A DNA stretch of 64,000 nucleotides, from assembly GCA_007378985.1 (NCBI GenBank), contig VMHB01000005.1, positions 11,099 to 75,098 of the forward strand, read 5' to 3'. The DNA is from Parcubacteria group bacterium Greene0714_7. GTDB lineage: Bacteria; Patescibacteria; Paceibacteria; UBA9973; UBA2103. The notes beneath the pieces were generated by a model that made no database searches, was not told the DNA's origin, and saw nothing but the letters and a program-made list of their open reading frames with translations. This document shows, piece by piece, positions 14,478 through 22,321 of this stretch (the first letter of the stretch is position 1; every line of letters begins with the position of its first letter). The position numbers and the translations under genes were made by a program.

Positions 14478-17022
14478 TGGAGCCTCCCGAAACTGGGCTC
14501 ACTGAACCTATTCCTCCAGTTATAGAACCACTTGTGGCATTAACTGATGTCCATGAAACAGTAACACTTTCACCTGTCCTTATTGAAGACCGAGAAACTG
14601 AAATCGTACATGCAGGTCCTGGGGTGGTGACTGTAATAGTTGTCTGACAAGTATTGATTCCACCGAATGGGCTTGTTACTGTCATCGTGTAGGTAACAGT
14701 GCTCGAAACAGATACTGCAGTTGCCCCTGAAATAACTGGAGTCACTGCACCAACACCGTGGTCAATCGAAGCCACGAGTGCATTGGTTGTTGTCCATGAA
14801 AGCGCTGACGCATCACCCGCATTCACAGACGAAGGTGTAGCAGTCAAAGTACATGCAGGTGTTGCAGGTGGTGTTACGACAACTGTCTGCTGACAGGTAA
14901 CAGTTCCACCTGGACCCGTTGCGGTAAGTGCATAGGTGGTAGAAGAAGTTGGCGAAACTGATTGAGAACTATTTGCGGTCACTGTGCCGATACCCTGAGT
15001 TATAACAACAGAAGTAGCGTTCGTTGTAGTCCAAGACAATACTGATGAACCTCCTGGAGCAATGGTTGTTGGGTTTGCATTCAGCGTACAGGTAGGAGCA
15101 GGGTTTGGTGTTACGGTAACATTCACGCCACAAAGCACCGTACCTCCAGGACCCGTTGCGGTGAGACTATAGGTATGTGTGCCGACACCAAGCGCTGGAA
15201 CAAAGTTGTAGAAACCTGAGAGTGCCAAGGGTGTTGGAATTGTAGGTGACGCAGTTGTTGGAATAATGGTAACGGAAGTTGCATTCGTTGTAGTCCAACT
15301 AATTTGATCCTTTGATAAGTCGAGCGAACACACCGGCATTGGTGAGACAGTGACAGTAATTATTTTTTGACAGGTAACTGTTCCACCAGGGCCTGTTGCG
15401 GTAAGAACATACGTTGTCGTTGAAGACGGACTCACACTTCTCGAACCATTCGTTGCAACCGCACCAACGCCTGGTGCAATGCTTACTGAAGTTGCATTTG
15501 CGGTCGTCCACGAGAGTGTTGCAGACGCCCCGGAAAGAATAGTTGAGGCTGATGCAGTAAGACTACATGTTGGTGGAGGATTTGCTGAAACTGTAATTGT
15601 CTTTTGACAAGTAACAGTACCTCCTGCGCCCGTTGCCGTAAGCGTGTATGTCTTTGTAACAGTAGGCGAAATAGTGACTGAGCCATTGGCAGTAGAAAGC
15701 GAACCAACACCTTGATCAATAGAGAATGTAGTTGCATTTGCTGTCGTCCACGAAAGTATCGAGGAAGCACCAGTAATAATAGAAGCTGGGTTGGCATCAA
15801 GAGTACAGGCCGGAGTAGAAGGCGGTGGGTCAATATGGATAGTACCGATACAAATAACTATTCCTCCAGCACCTGTTGCAGTGAGCGTATACGAATGAGT
15901 ACCTACGCCAAGATTGGGATTAAAATTATATGAACCGTTTAATGCAGGTGAAGGAACAGTCGGTGACCCTGTGGTCGACACAAGTGTAAGTGAGGTTGCA
16001 TTCGTCGTTGTCCAAGAAATAGAGGTCGGAGAAAAATCCAACATACATACTGGCGGTGGTGGTGGAATAACGGTAATTCCTTGCGCACACGTAACCGTGC
16101 CACCAGGGCCCGTTGCCGTAAGCGTATAGACTGTTGAAGTCGTTGGCGAAACAGATGTTGAACCTGAAGTCGCTACCCCACCAATACCCTGATTGATTGA
16201 AATAGATGTTGCATTAGTTGTAGTCCACGAAAGAGTCGAAGACCCACCACCTGTAATAGAGGTTGGATTGGCACTCAAGGTACAAGTCGGTGCAGGTTCT
16301 GGTGTAATCGTTACCGTCACTGCACACAGTACTGTTCCACCAGGACCCGTCGCAACGAGATTATACGAATGTGTACCGGAACCAAGCGGAGGAACAAAGT
16401 TGTAAGAGCCTGAAAGTCCATAGGGACCCGGAACTACGGGAGAGCCTGCTGTAATTGTATTGATAGTTACTGATGTTGCATTAGTGGTGCTCCAAATGAG
16501 GTGATCTTTAGAAAGATCAGCGGAACAAACAGGGGTCGGTGGCACAATAACAACAACAGTTTGATCGCAAATCACTGTGCCATGCGAGCCAGTACCTCTG
16601 AGTGTGTAGGTAGTTGTCACTGAAGGAGCAATCAATGTAGAGCCGTTCGTAGCAACAGATCCGACTCCATTATCAATGGAGACTGAAGTTACACCAGATG
16701 TAATCCAAGAAAGCGTCACACCTTGCCCTGGGCCAACAGGATTTCCGCTGACACTAAGGACGCATGATGGAGAATAGCTACCGCCACCACCGCCTCCCCC
16801 TCCGCCACCACCGCCGTCTCGCTGTACCGTATAGTTCCAAACCCAAGAGCCATGACCACAACCACCACAACCTCCTGCAGCATCTGCAGTAATGGAGCTT
16901 GTATCAAAAGATATCTGTAGGGCATCAATAGAAAACCATGCGCCAGCAAAAACCGCGATACTCGCAAGGATGATGAATGCAGTTTTTTGTACAATACTTG
17001 GTTTCATAATGATGTTATTCAT
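14386..17022 (-). CDS. Secreted Ig-like repeat surface protein, N-terminal part (frame-interrupted)
   Basis: N-terminal signal/anchor (TAFIILASIAVFAGAWF, residues 14-30), a glycine run near residues 70-82, then about ten Ig-like repeats of about 80 residues. Each starts C-x-L with a W(T/S)T(T/S)NATS strand and ends TYTLTATGPGGTVTC. The last repeat breaks after SDTTY, where the frame slips into an unrelated ending (IGHSVMSKDC) while the next frame carries the expected TVSCQKTVTV. Between TAT and ACAGTG only 7 nt remain where about 27 are expected, so about 20 nt are missing. The gene starts 9 nt after the sortase stop, so enzyme and probable substrate are cotranscribed. Pseudogenisation and assembly error are both possible. 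Confidence 0.8.
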   Translation of the reverse strand: MNNIIMKPSIVQKTAFIILASIAVFAGAWFSIDALQISFDTSSITADAAGGCGGCGHGSWVWNYTVQRDGGGGGGGGGGGGSYSPSCVLSVSGNPVGPGQGVTLSWITSGVTSVSIDNGVGSVATNGSTLIAPSVTTTYTLRGTGSHGTVICDQTVVVIVPPTPVCSADLSKDHLIWSTTNATSVTINTITAGSPVVPGPYGLSGSYNFVPPLGSGTHSYNLVATGPGGTVLCAVTVTITPEPAPTCTLSANPTSITGGGSSTLSWTTTNATSISINQGIGGVATSGSTSVSPTTSTVYTLTATGPGGTVTCAQGITVIPPPPPVCMLDFSPTSISWTTTNATSLTLVSTTGSPTVPSPALNGSYNFNPNLGVGTHSYTLTATGAGGIVICIGTIHIDPPPSTPACTLDANPASIITGASSILSWTTANATTFSIDQGVGSLSTANGSVTISPTVTKTYTLTATGAGGTVTCQKTITVSANPPPTCSLTASASTILSGASATLSWTTANATSVSIAPGVGAVATNGSRSVSPSSTTTYVLTATGPGGTVTCQKIITVTVSPMPVCSLDLSKDQISWTTTNATSVTIIPTTASPTIPTPLALSGFYNFVPALGVGTHTYSLTATGPGGTVLCGVNVTVTPNPAPTCTLNANPTTIAPGGSSVLSWTTTNATSVVITQGIGTVTANSSQSVSPTSSTTYALTATGPGGTVTCQQTVVVTPPATPACTLTATPSSVNAGDASALSWTTTNALVASIDHGVGAVTPVISGATAVSVSSTVTYTMTVTSPFGGINTCQTTITVTTPGPACTISVSRSSIRTGESVTVSWTSVNATSGSITGGIGSVSPVSGGSIELFPPSDTTYIGHSVMSKDCDGRSYGLYQ

Positions 17023-17031
17023 AAAAATTAA

Positions 17032-17811
17032 TTAAACGCGTGTGATGCTAATGGGTTCTTCGAAAGTAAACTCTGCTTCAACGACATAACGTTTTGTTTT
17101 TTGTTTACCAAACGAATCGCAGGTAACCAAAGTAAGAGTTCTTGCCCCACCACCAATCTGTATTTCGGCATCACCTGCATCAACATATGAAATTGAAGTC
17201 ACGCGATAGTGATAGTTAGTAGTTGCCGACGATACAATCACATCATCTCCCGCACGAACATTTTGCAAACTGTTAAATGCCTTGAACGCCTGATTCTTCA
17301 CCACTGGTAAATAACTTTGATGTCCAAAAATAAGCATGGGAGCATTCTCGCCAAGGAGTGCTGAGGTAGGATAACGGACTGCACCTTTAAGAAGTGCGGT
17401 ATCGAGCCCACTCACCGTAGTGGTGTTTGGGTTATTGACTGGAGTATCAATACCAACTTTCGGTATCGTAACTCTGAGTGGTGCATTAGTATCAGAGGCG
17501 TATGCAATTGTGTGTGCCACTGGAGCTACAGTATTTTTAGTGGCACTCAGAGATTCCGTAGTACGGATTGGCTCTGAGGCACTCAAAGTAACTACAGAAG
17601 CCTCTGCAACGCTTGCGGTATTACTTGAAGTTGGAGATTCTGGAACAAAATCAATTGCAAAAAGAAACACCGATACAACAAAAAACACAATCAGAAAGAT
17701 TGCAAGAAACTCCCACGGCCGTGAGGTTATTCGTCTATGTTTCGGAGTGTCATTTTTAATCATAGTGAAAAAATCATTTGTTCCGAAAGCTGTTGCAGTG
17801 CCTTGGGTCAT
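17032..17811 (-). CDS. Sortase, membrane-anchored transpeptidase
   Basis: Anchors surface proteins by cleaving an LPXTG-like motif. The 259 residues comprise a single membrane segment at about 34-56, a Ser/Thr-rich linker, then a sortase barrel (LRVTIPKVGIDTPV). The catalytic triad is visible: His164 in IFGHQSYLP, Cys231 in LTLVTCDSFG and Arg241 in KTKRYVV. It is the first gene of an operon with the Ig-repeat protein that carries IPYTG. A strong promoter (TTGACA, 17 nt, TATTAT) ends 8 nt before the ATG at 17811. A second ATG (residue 17) lacks a ribosome-binding site. Class assignment (D or E type) is uncertain. Confidence 0.93.
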   Translation of the reverse strand: MTQGTATAFGTNDFFTMIKNDTPKHRRITSRPWEFLAIFLIVFFVVSVFLFAIDFVPESPTSSNTASVAEASVVTLSASEPIRTTESLSATKNTVAPVAHTIAYASDTNAPLRVTIPKVGIDTPVNNPNTTTVSGLDTALLKGAVRYPTSALLGENAPMLIFGHQSYLPVVKNQAFKAFNSLQNVRAGDDVIVSSATTNYHYRVTSISYVDAGDAEIQIGGGARTLTLVTCDSFGKQKTKRYVVEAEFTFEEPISITRV

Positions 17812-17819
17812 GTTCTTTC

Positions 17820-17848
17820 ATAATACATCACAAATCTAGATTTGTCAA
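17820..17848 (-). promoter_or_regulatory. Sortase operon promoter
   Basis: TTGACA (17843-17848), 17-nt spacer, TATTAT (17820-17825) on the minus strand. The start site would fall at or 1-2 nt before the ATG, so the message is leaderless. Confidence 0.75.
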
Positions 17849-17856
17849 ATCACTCA

Positions 17857-20346
17857 TTATTGCGCCCTTCTAAGATCTGGGAAATCTCCTACGGAGCCAT
17901 CTCTAGGTCGAGCTGTCTCAGTAATGCCTTCACGGAGAAACTGGAAGATAACTTTTGGTGAGCCATCAGGGTTTCTGTATGCTGCTGCCCCATCTGGATG
18001 CGCTGGCGTTGTGTGTAGTTCTTCATAGAAATGCAACCAACGACCTAGTTCGCGGATTTGCTCATCACTCAAGATTCCACCAAATTCTGCTTTCAATGCT
18101 ACAAATCGCACTCCTTCAGTACGGCCCTGAATGAAAGCCTCAGGAATCCTTGAAAGAAATGTTCTCTCAAGAACTGCTTGTGCATTTGACGATCCTCCCT
18201 CTTGAGGAATAATATCGTTTCCAATCAAATACATTTGATTATTAACAACATCATTTAAGGTACGGCCAATTTCATTTGCTTCCAAGATGCCATTGCCATT
18301 TATATCAATACCTGGAACGAAACGATTAGGTCTACCATCACCATCTGGATCTACGGCAAAAAGTGGTATCGGATCTTTAGGACTGAGAACACTAATATCA
18401 GAGCCGCGGGCAGTGCGTGCACCACCAGTCATCCTCCATTCTTCACTCGTGCCAGTAACCAAACCGTCAAACTGCTCAGCTGTACGAACAACCTCTGTTC
18501 CTCTGTCGGTTACAATAGTTGGTTGAGAGAACTGATTGTTTTCAAGATTCAAACAGTGGAAAGTATCTGTTCCTGTGAGGTTGTTGTGAAATCGGAGATA
18601 CACAAACTTGTAGTCCATGTTTTTTTGGTAATCAACCCACGCTGAACGCTCGCTGAGCGCTCTGATCATATACTGACGAGCCTCCTCAAGACTTTCACCT
18701 CTGTATTCAAGTATGCGAAGATTCGTAACCTTCATTTCTGGACCACACGAAGTACAGTCTGAAGCTACAAAGCCAGATTGTTCCGACCAAATAACGCGAG
18801 GCACAACAAGTACCGGTCTTTCTGGTGTTGGCGGAGGCACAAATGCTTCCGGTGGTGGTGCCGTAACTACGGTACTATCGCTATAAAGAGAAAAGTTATA
18901 ACAATCTTGTTCACCAGAACCATCGGCTTTACCTATTGGTATTTCAACCATGACCTCATGCAAAACACCACGTGCATCAGTGTACGAAAAAGGCATTTTT
19001 AACGCACGGTATACCGGAGGGTGTTCACCTCTAAAGCCAGGCTCTCTACTCGCATCAAAAAGAACTCTGTCGATACCATCACCGAGCACGCTGGGGACAC
19101 CGCGAGTCCTAAATGCCTGCGCTTCCCACTCTCTCCTAGTAAAATCAACGAACTCCGGACTCTGATTGTTCTTAAAAGCATTTGCTGCTGCAATAAATTC
19201 TTCGCGTGCCTCAGGATTCATACCGCCTCGAATCAACACGTCTGCCGCTTCACTAATGGAGCGAGGACTCAGTGCTTCTGTGAGACTTCTAGCCCATGGA
19301 GCACTTCCGAAATGTGTAATGAGTTGTGTTCGTCCTACCTCAGGCGCTCCGCCTGTAGCTGTTTCTATAACTGCACTGCCTGTGCCAGTTGGAACATAAC
19401 CCGCTCGTACTACTCCTTGCGAACCAGGAGCATGCATCTCTGCCGCTGCTGCAGGACCTCCAAGTAATCCCTGTAACGCAACACCAGCTGCTACACCAAC
19501 CTTTTGCATAAAATCTTGAAATGCCCCAGTACCATGAGCCAAATAGTCTGCCCATCCTTGCTCCAAACCTATGTGATGTAATCCAGCATCAACACCCTTA
19601 GAAGCCCACTGTCCTGCCGAGTGACCAACATGATCTGGTGTCAATACACCAGTTGTAATAACTGTCGCGGTAGTAAATCCAAGAGAAGCTACTAAGCGAG
19701 CGAGTCGTCTGCGTCCTATTGATTTTGCACGGCTACGTAGAAGCTCTCGATTTTCTTTCTTAAAATCTTCAATAGTCTGCCCTGCTTTACGCGCAGCAAG
19801 TTCTTTTGATGCATACTCTTCTCGAATTCCTTTTGCTACAGGTTTAATTGCAAAATGCGATGCGACTCCAAAACCTGCACCTGCGGCAACCATTGCATAC
19901 AAACTCGTGCCACCTAAGTGAAAAGCTGCAGCAAGCGGTGCAGCAGCCACTGCAGGCACTGCAATACTACCGACAGCAACAGTTGCAGACATCTGCTCTG
20001 GAGTAATGTGTTTTCCTGCAATACTTAAATACGGTCTTGCTTTCCAACTTTCTGCACCCACTGCTCGCTCCGCCGCATCAAGACCTTCTGTTTGAAAAAT
20101 AAATTGCTTGTACGCTTGAAATGCTGCGCGATATTTCTGACGAGCTATTACGACCGCTGGATCTGTGTCATTTTTTGCTTTTACAAATACATCATGATAA
20201 ATCGCTCTCGTAACCTTCACTGGTGCATATGCAGAATCTTTGGCTGCACGAGCACGCTCACGCTGGAGTGCGCTTTCAGATTTTCTACGATTGCCCTTTT
20301 GATTGGCAATCTCTCGCGGAGCTTCTTCTGCTAAATGTGTCGACAT
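17857..20346 (-). CDS. Large protein of unknown function with internal hydrophobic segments
   Basis: 829 residues from the ATG at 20346, chosen because AAGGA lies about 12 nt upstream and a consensus promoter lies further upstream. The longer open frame to 20466 runs across that promoter and is rejected. The N-terminus is basic and helical, followed by hydrophobic stretches VGSIAVPAVAAAPLAAAF and AMVAAGAGFGVASHF (about residues 145-200) and ASLGFTTATVITTGVL. The rest is soluble-looking, with an acidic DPDGDGRPN and DINGNGILEANEIG pair (about 700-725) resembling dockerin or EF-hand calcium loops. I recognise no enzyme motif. Its position upstream of the sortase operon suggests an envelope role. 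Confidence 0.75.
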   Translation of the reverse strand: MSTHLAEEAPREIANQKGNRRKSESALQRERARAAKDSAYAPVKVTRAIYHDVFVKAKNDTDPAVVIARQKYRAAFQAYKQFIFQTEGLDAAERAVGAESWKARPYLSIAGKHITPEQMSATVAVGSIAVPAVAAAPLAAAFHLGGTSLYAMVAAGAGFGVASHFAIKPVAKGIREEYASKELAARKAGQTIEDFKKENRELLRSRAKSIGRRRLARLVASLGFTTATVITTGVLTPDHVGHSAGQWASKGVDAGLHHIGLEQGWADYLAHGTGAFQDFMQKVGVAAGVALQGLLGGPAAAAEMHAPGSQGVVRAGYVPTGTGSAVIETATGGAPEVGRTQLITHFGSAPWARSLTEALSPRSISEAADVLIRGGMNPEAREEFIAAANAFKNNQSPEFVDFTRREWEAQAFRTRGVPSVLGDGIDRVLFDASREPGFRGEHPPVYRALKMPFSYTDARGVLHEVMVEIPIGKADGSGEQDCYNFSLYSDSTVVTAPPPEAFVPPPTPERPVLVVPRVIWSEQSGFVASDCTSCGPEMKVTNLRILEYRGESLEEARQYMIRALSERSAWVDYQKNMDYKFVYLRFHNNLTGTDTFHCLNLENNQFSQPTIVTDRGTEVVRTAEQFDGLVTGTSEEWRMTGGARTARGSDISVLSPKDPIPLFAVDPDGDGRPNRFVPGIDINGNGILEANEIGRTLNDVVNNQMYLIGNDIIPQEGGSSNAQAVLERTFLSRIPEAFIQGRTEGVRFVALKAEFGGILSDEQIRELGRWLHFYEELHTTPAHPDGAAAYRNPDGSPKVIFQFLREGITETARPRDGSVGDFPDLRRAQ

Positions 20347-20401
20347 AATTATTTTATATTCCTTAAAAAATGTATGAAAATCCCGATTGGGAATTATTGA
20401 G

Positions 20402-20430
20402 ACAGTATCACGCTTAAATGGCTTTGTCAA
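20402..20430 (-). promoter_or_regulatory. Promoter of the 829-residue protein gene
   Basis: TTGACA (20425-20430), 17-nt spacer, TACTGT preceded by TGA (extended -10) on the minus strand. It leaves a 5' leader of about 50 nt with an AAGGA site, one of the few leadered genes in the window. Confidence 0.7.
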
Positions 20431-20495
20431 GTCTGGTAATGGGCACCTTTCATAGCCGTCTAACATTCAGAGTAATTACGAGAAGGATTAGAAGC

Positions 20496-20524
20496 TTGAC
20501 AAGAGCAATCTTATATGATATACA
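20496..20524 (+). promoter_or_regulatory. Promoter of the CARDB membrane protein gene
   Basis: TTGACA (20496-20501), 17-nt spacer, TATACA (20519-20524), ending 7 nt before the ATG at 20532. Divergent from the promoter at 20402-20430. Confidence 0.5.
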
Positions 20525-20531
20525 GTGTTTT

Positions 20532-21590
20532 ATGGAAAACGATTTAAAAAAGACCCAGTCACGCCTCGGGGGCGTTGCAGTACGAGCTCTTGCCATTTTT
20601 GGCTTTCTCGCAATTATTATTGTAGGTATGTGGGGCTCTGTGCAGGTGGCGCGCGGTATCCCAAATGCATTCTCATCATTCGCATCAGCGATTGTGAGCT
20701 TTACTTCAATCTTCGTTCCTGCGGGAGAAAAGATTGCTCTTTCAGCACCTTCGCTCACTATCAATTCAAGCGAACCATTTGTACTTTCATGGACACATGA
20801 GAAGAAGAGCATCGAGGGTTCATATACATTCCGCTACAACTGTGCGGACGGCGTATCATTCATGAGCGCTTCAACAACGGTCTACTGTAATGTTCCTTTC
20901 AATTTCACACACTCAAGCAACCAAATAACTCTCACTCCCCTTTCAACTAATAACCGATTCGTCGATGTGCAAGTCTTCATCGACTTCACACCAAACGGCG
21001 CAAATCGTCCTACTGTTACTGGGCAAACAACATTCACTATTCAAAACACAGGAAATGCAACAAGCCCAGGAACGCTCACTCCTACAACTCCAGTAACAAC
21101 AACACCAACTCCTACAACGCCTGTAGTAACAACCCCTCGTCCAGTGACCGCAGGCCCAACACAAACTCAGGTCTACCCAATCAACGGAGGTGTAGGTGTC
21201 TCTAACCCAAATGGCTATGTTGACCTCACTGCACGCATTCTTGAAATTGGTGTCGTGGATAAAAGTTCTGGTGTCTTTACCGCAAGCTCAACTCCAAGCC
21301 GTACAAACACTCGTATTGCAGTTCGCTTTGCAGTCGAAAACATTGGTACAAAAACCTCACCTGAGTTTGACTTCAATGCAGTACTTCCAACACTCCCTGC
21401 AAACATCTTCTCAGCACCACTTCAGCAAGCTCTTGCCCCTGGTGACCGTATTGAATTCACTGTAGGATTTGACAGCTTTGACGCTTCAAAGCCAGACGGA
21501 CTCTTCGTGGTAAATATTGATCCTGCAGGTCGCATCAACGAGCGCAACAAGGACAACAACATCGTGAGATACACGATCACAACGAGATAA
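20532..21590 (+). CDS. Membrane-anchored extracellular protein with a CARDB-like domain
   Basis: 352 residues from the ATG at 20532. The longer frame from 20418 would include the promoter. A hydrophobic anchor at about residues 15-40 (ALAIFGFLAIIIVGMW) is followed by an Ig-like region with Cys residues, a Pro/Thr-rich spacer (about 175-215) and a C-terminal CARDB-type adhesion domain. The CARDB signs are RFAVENIGTKTSPEF, then APGDRIEFTVGFD and the closing GRINERNKDNNIV. It faces the sortase cluster divergently. Function inferred only as surface adhesion or scaffolding. Confidence 0.8.
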   Translation: MENDLKKTQSRLGGVAVRALAIFGFLAIIIVGMWGSVQVARGIPNAFSSFASAIVSFTSIFVPAGEKIALSAPSLTINSSEPFVLSWTHEKKSIEGSYTFRYNCADGVSFMSASTTVYCNVPFNFTHSSNQITLTPLSTNNRFVDVQVFIDFTPNGANRPTVTGQTTFTIQNTGNATSPGTLTPTTPVTTTPTPTTPVVTTPRPVTAGPTQTQVYPINGGVGVSNPNGYVDLTARILEIGVVDKSSGVFTASSTPSRTNTRIAVRFAVENIGTKTSPEFDFNAVLPTLPANIFSAPLQQALAPGDRIEFTVGFDSFDASKPDGLFVVNIDPAGRINERNKDNNIVRYTITTR

Positions 21591-21646
21591 TCTGAAGAAG
21601 GTTTTAGGTGCTAGCTTATAGGTTATAGCTTTTAAGAAAGAAAAAT

Positions 21647-21805
21647 ATGACTGACCTCAATAAAGATAAGTCTCCTGTTCGGCAAGAGAAAGAAACCTGT
21701 AAAGGCTGTAGTGGTACTGGAGCGATAGAAATGTTTTCTGTGTACAAAAAATGCCAGAGGTGTAAAGGAACCGGTAAATCCTATCCATATTCACTAGACG
21801 ATTAA
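21647..21805 (+). CDS. DnaJ-type zinc-finger mini-protein 1 (52 aa)
   Basis: Read directly from ATG 21647 to TAA 21805. It contains two CxxCxGxG-type knuckles, CKGCSGTGAI and CQRCKGTGKS, the zinc-binding repeat of the DnaJ cysteine-rich domain, and nothing else. Such stand-alone fingers may bind zinc or unfolded peptides, but no function can be assigned. A paralogue lies 100 bp downstream in tandem, and both are followed by the same 27-bp sequence, indicating recent duplication of the whole unit. Confidence 0.7.
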   Translation: MTDLNKDKSPVRQEKETCKGCSGTGAIEMFSVYKKCQRCKGTGKSYPYSLDD

Positions 21806-21818
21806 TAGCGGGCCACAA

Positions 21819-21845
21819 CCGACGGGTGCGAACTCCAAGCAAAAA
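21819..21845 (+). repeat. 27-bp repeat after zinc-finger gene 1
   Basis: Begins CGACGGGTGCGAACTCCAAG and ends in an A run. Repeated exactly after the second gene at 22049-22075. Confidence 0.7.
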
Positions 21846-21905
21846 ATAAAAGAATTAGTCATTATGAGAAGTAGAATAGATTTTAGTTTTTAAGAAATAA
21901 AAAAT

Positions 21906-22040
21906 ATGTCTGACTTCAGTAGAGACCAGCAACCTGAAAAGAGAGAAAAGTGTAGTACCTGTAAAGGCAACCGTGAAATACCAACCTCATTCGGGTATAT
22001 CCCATGTGCTGTATGTAGCGGGAGCGGATACAAATCTTAA
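21906..22040 (+). CDS. DnaJ-type zinc-finger mini-protein 2 (44 aa)
   Basis: Read directly from ATG 21906 to TAA 22040. It begins M-S-D-F-S-R-D-Q, parallel to the first copy's M-T-D-L-N-K-D-K, and carries CSTCKGNR and CAVCSGSGY. The first knuckle has lost its GxG glycines, so divergence has begun. The second copy of the 27-bp repeat and an intrinsic terminator follow. Confidence 0.7.
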   Translation: MSDFSRDQQPEKREKCSTCKGNREIPTSFGYIPCAVCSGSGYKS

Positions 22041-22048
22041 AGAAATTC

Positions 22049-22075
22049 CGACGGGTGCGAACTCCAAGCAAAAAA
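22049..22075 (+). repeat. 27-bp repeat after zinc-finger gene 2
   Basis: Same sequence as 21819-21845. It runs directly into the terminator hairpin. Confidence 0.7.
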
Positions 22076-22098
22076 CTCTCCTTCACCGGAGAGTTTTT
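22073..22098 (+). terminator. Intrinsic terminator of the zinc-finger pair
   Basis: AAACTCTCC pairs with GGAGAGTTT around TTCACC, followed by a T run. Best-looking rho-independent terminator in the window. Confidence 0.8.
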
Positions 22099-22159
22099 CT
22101 GTTCTCATTCATGCTCTACCCACTGCTTCCAAAAACAATCACAACAGTGAATACTGACG

Positions 22160-22197
22160 GTATAGTATAAATTAACGATCGTTAACTTATACTATAC
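22160..22197. repeat. 38-bp palindrome centred on CGATCG, copy 1
   Basis: GTATAGTATAA arms around TTAACGATCGTTAA, with one mismatched pair. Same core and arms as the 52-bp palindrome at 29682-29733. It lies between convergent genes. Confidence 0.7.
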
Positions 22198-22248
22198 AGC
22201 CTTAAATAACATAAAAAGAAAAATCCAGTGACAATAGCGCAACCTAGC

Positions 22249-22284
22249 AATTAAAAACCCTCCTTAATCAGAGAGTTTTTAATT
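22249..22284. terminator. Bidirectional terminator hairpin before gyrB end
   Basis: AATTAAAAAC-x-CTC pairs with GAG-x-GTTTTTAATT around an 8-nt loop. The A/T-rich outer stem gives a U run in either direction. It separates the convergent zinc-finger genes and gyrB. Confidence 0.65.
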
Positions 22285-22321
22285 TCTGTATTGATGTTAA
22301 AAAGCTAAACGCTAGCCCCTG

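Noticed and set aside
20347..20466. Upstream extension of the 829-residue protein by 40 codons
   Set aside because: The stretch contains a consensus promoter and a Shine-Dalgarno site for the ATG at 20346, and its protein text has no family character.
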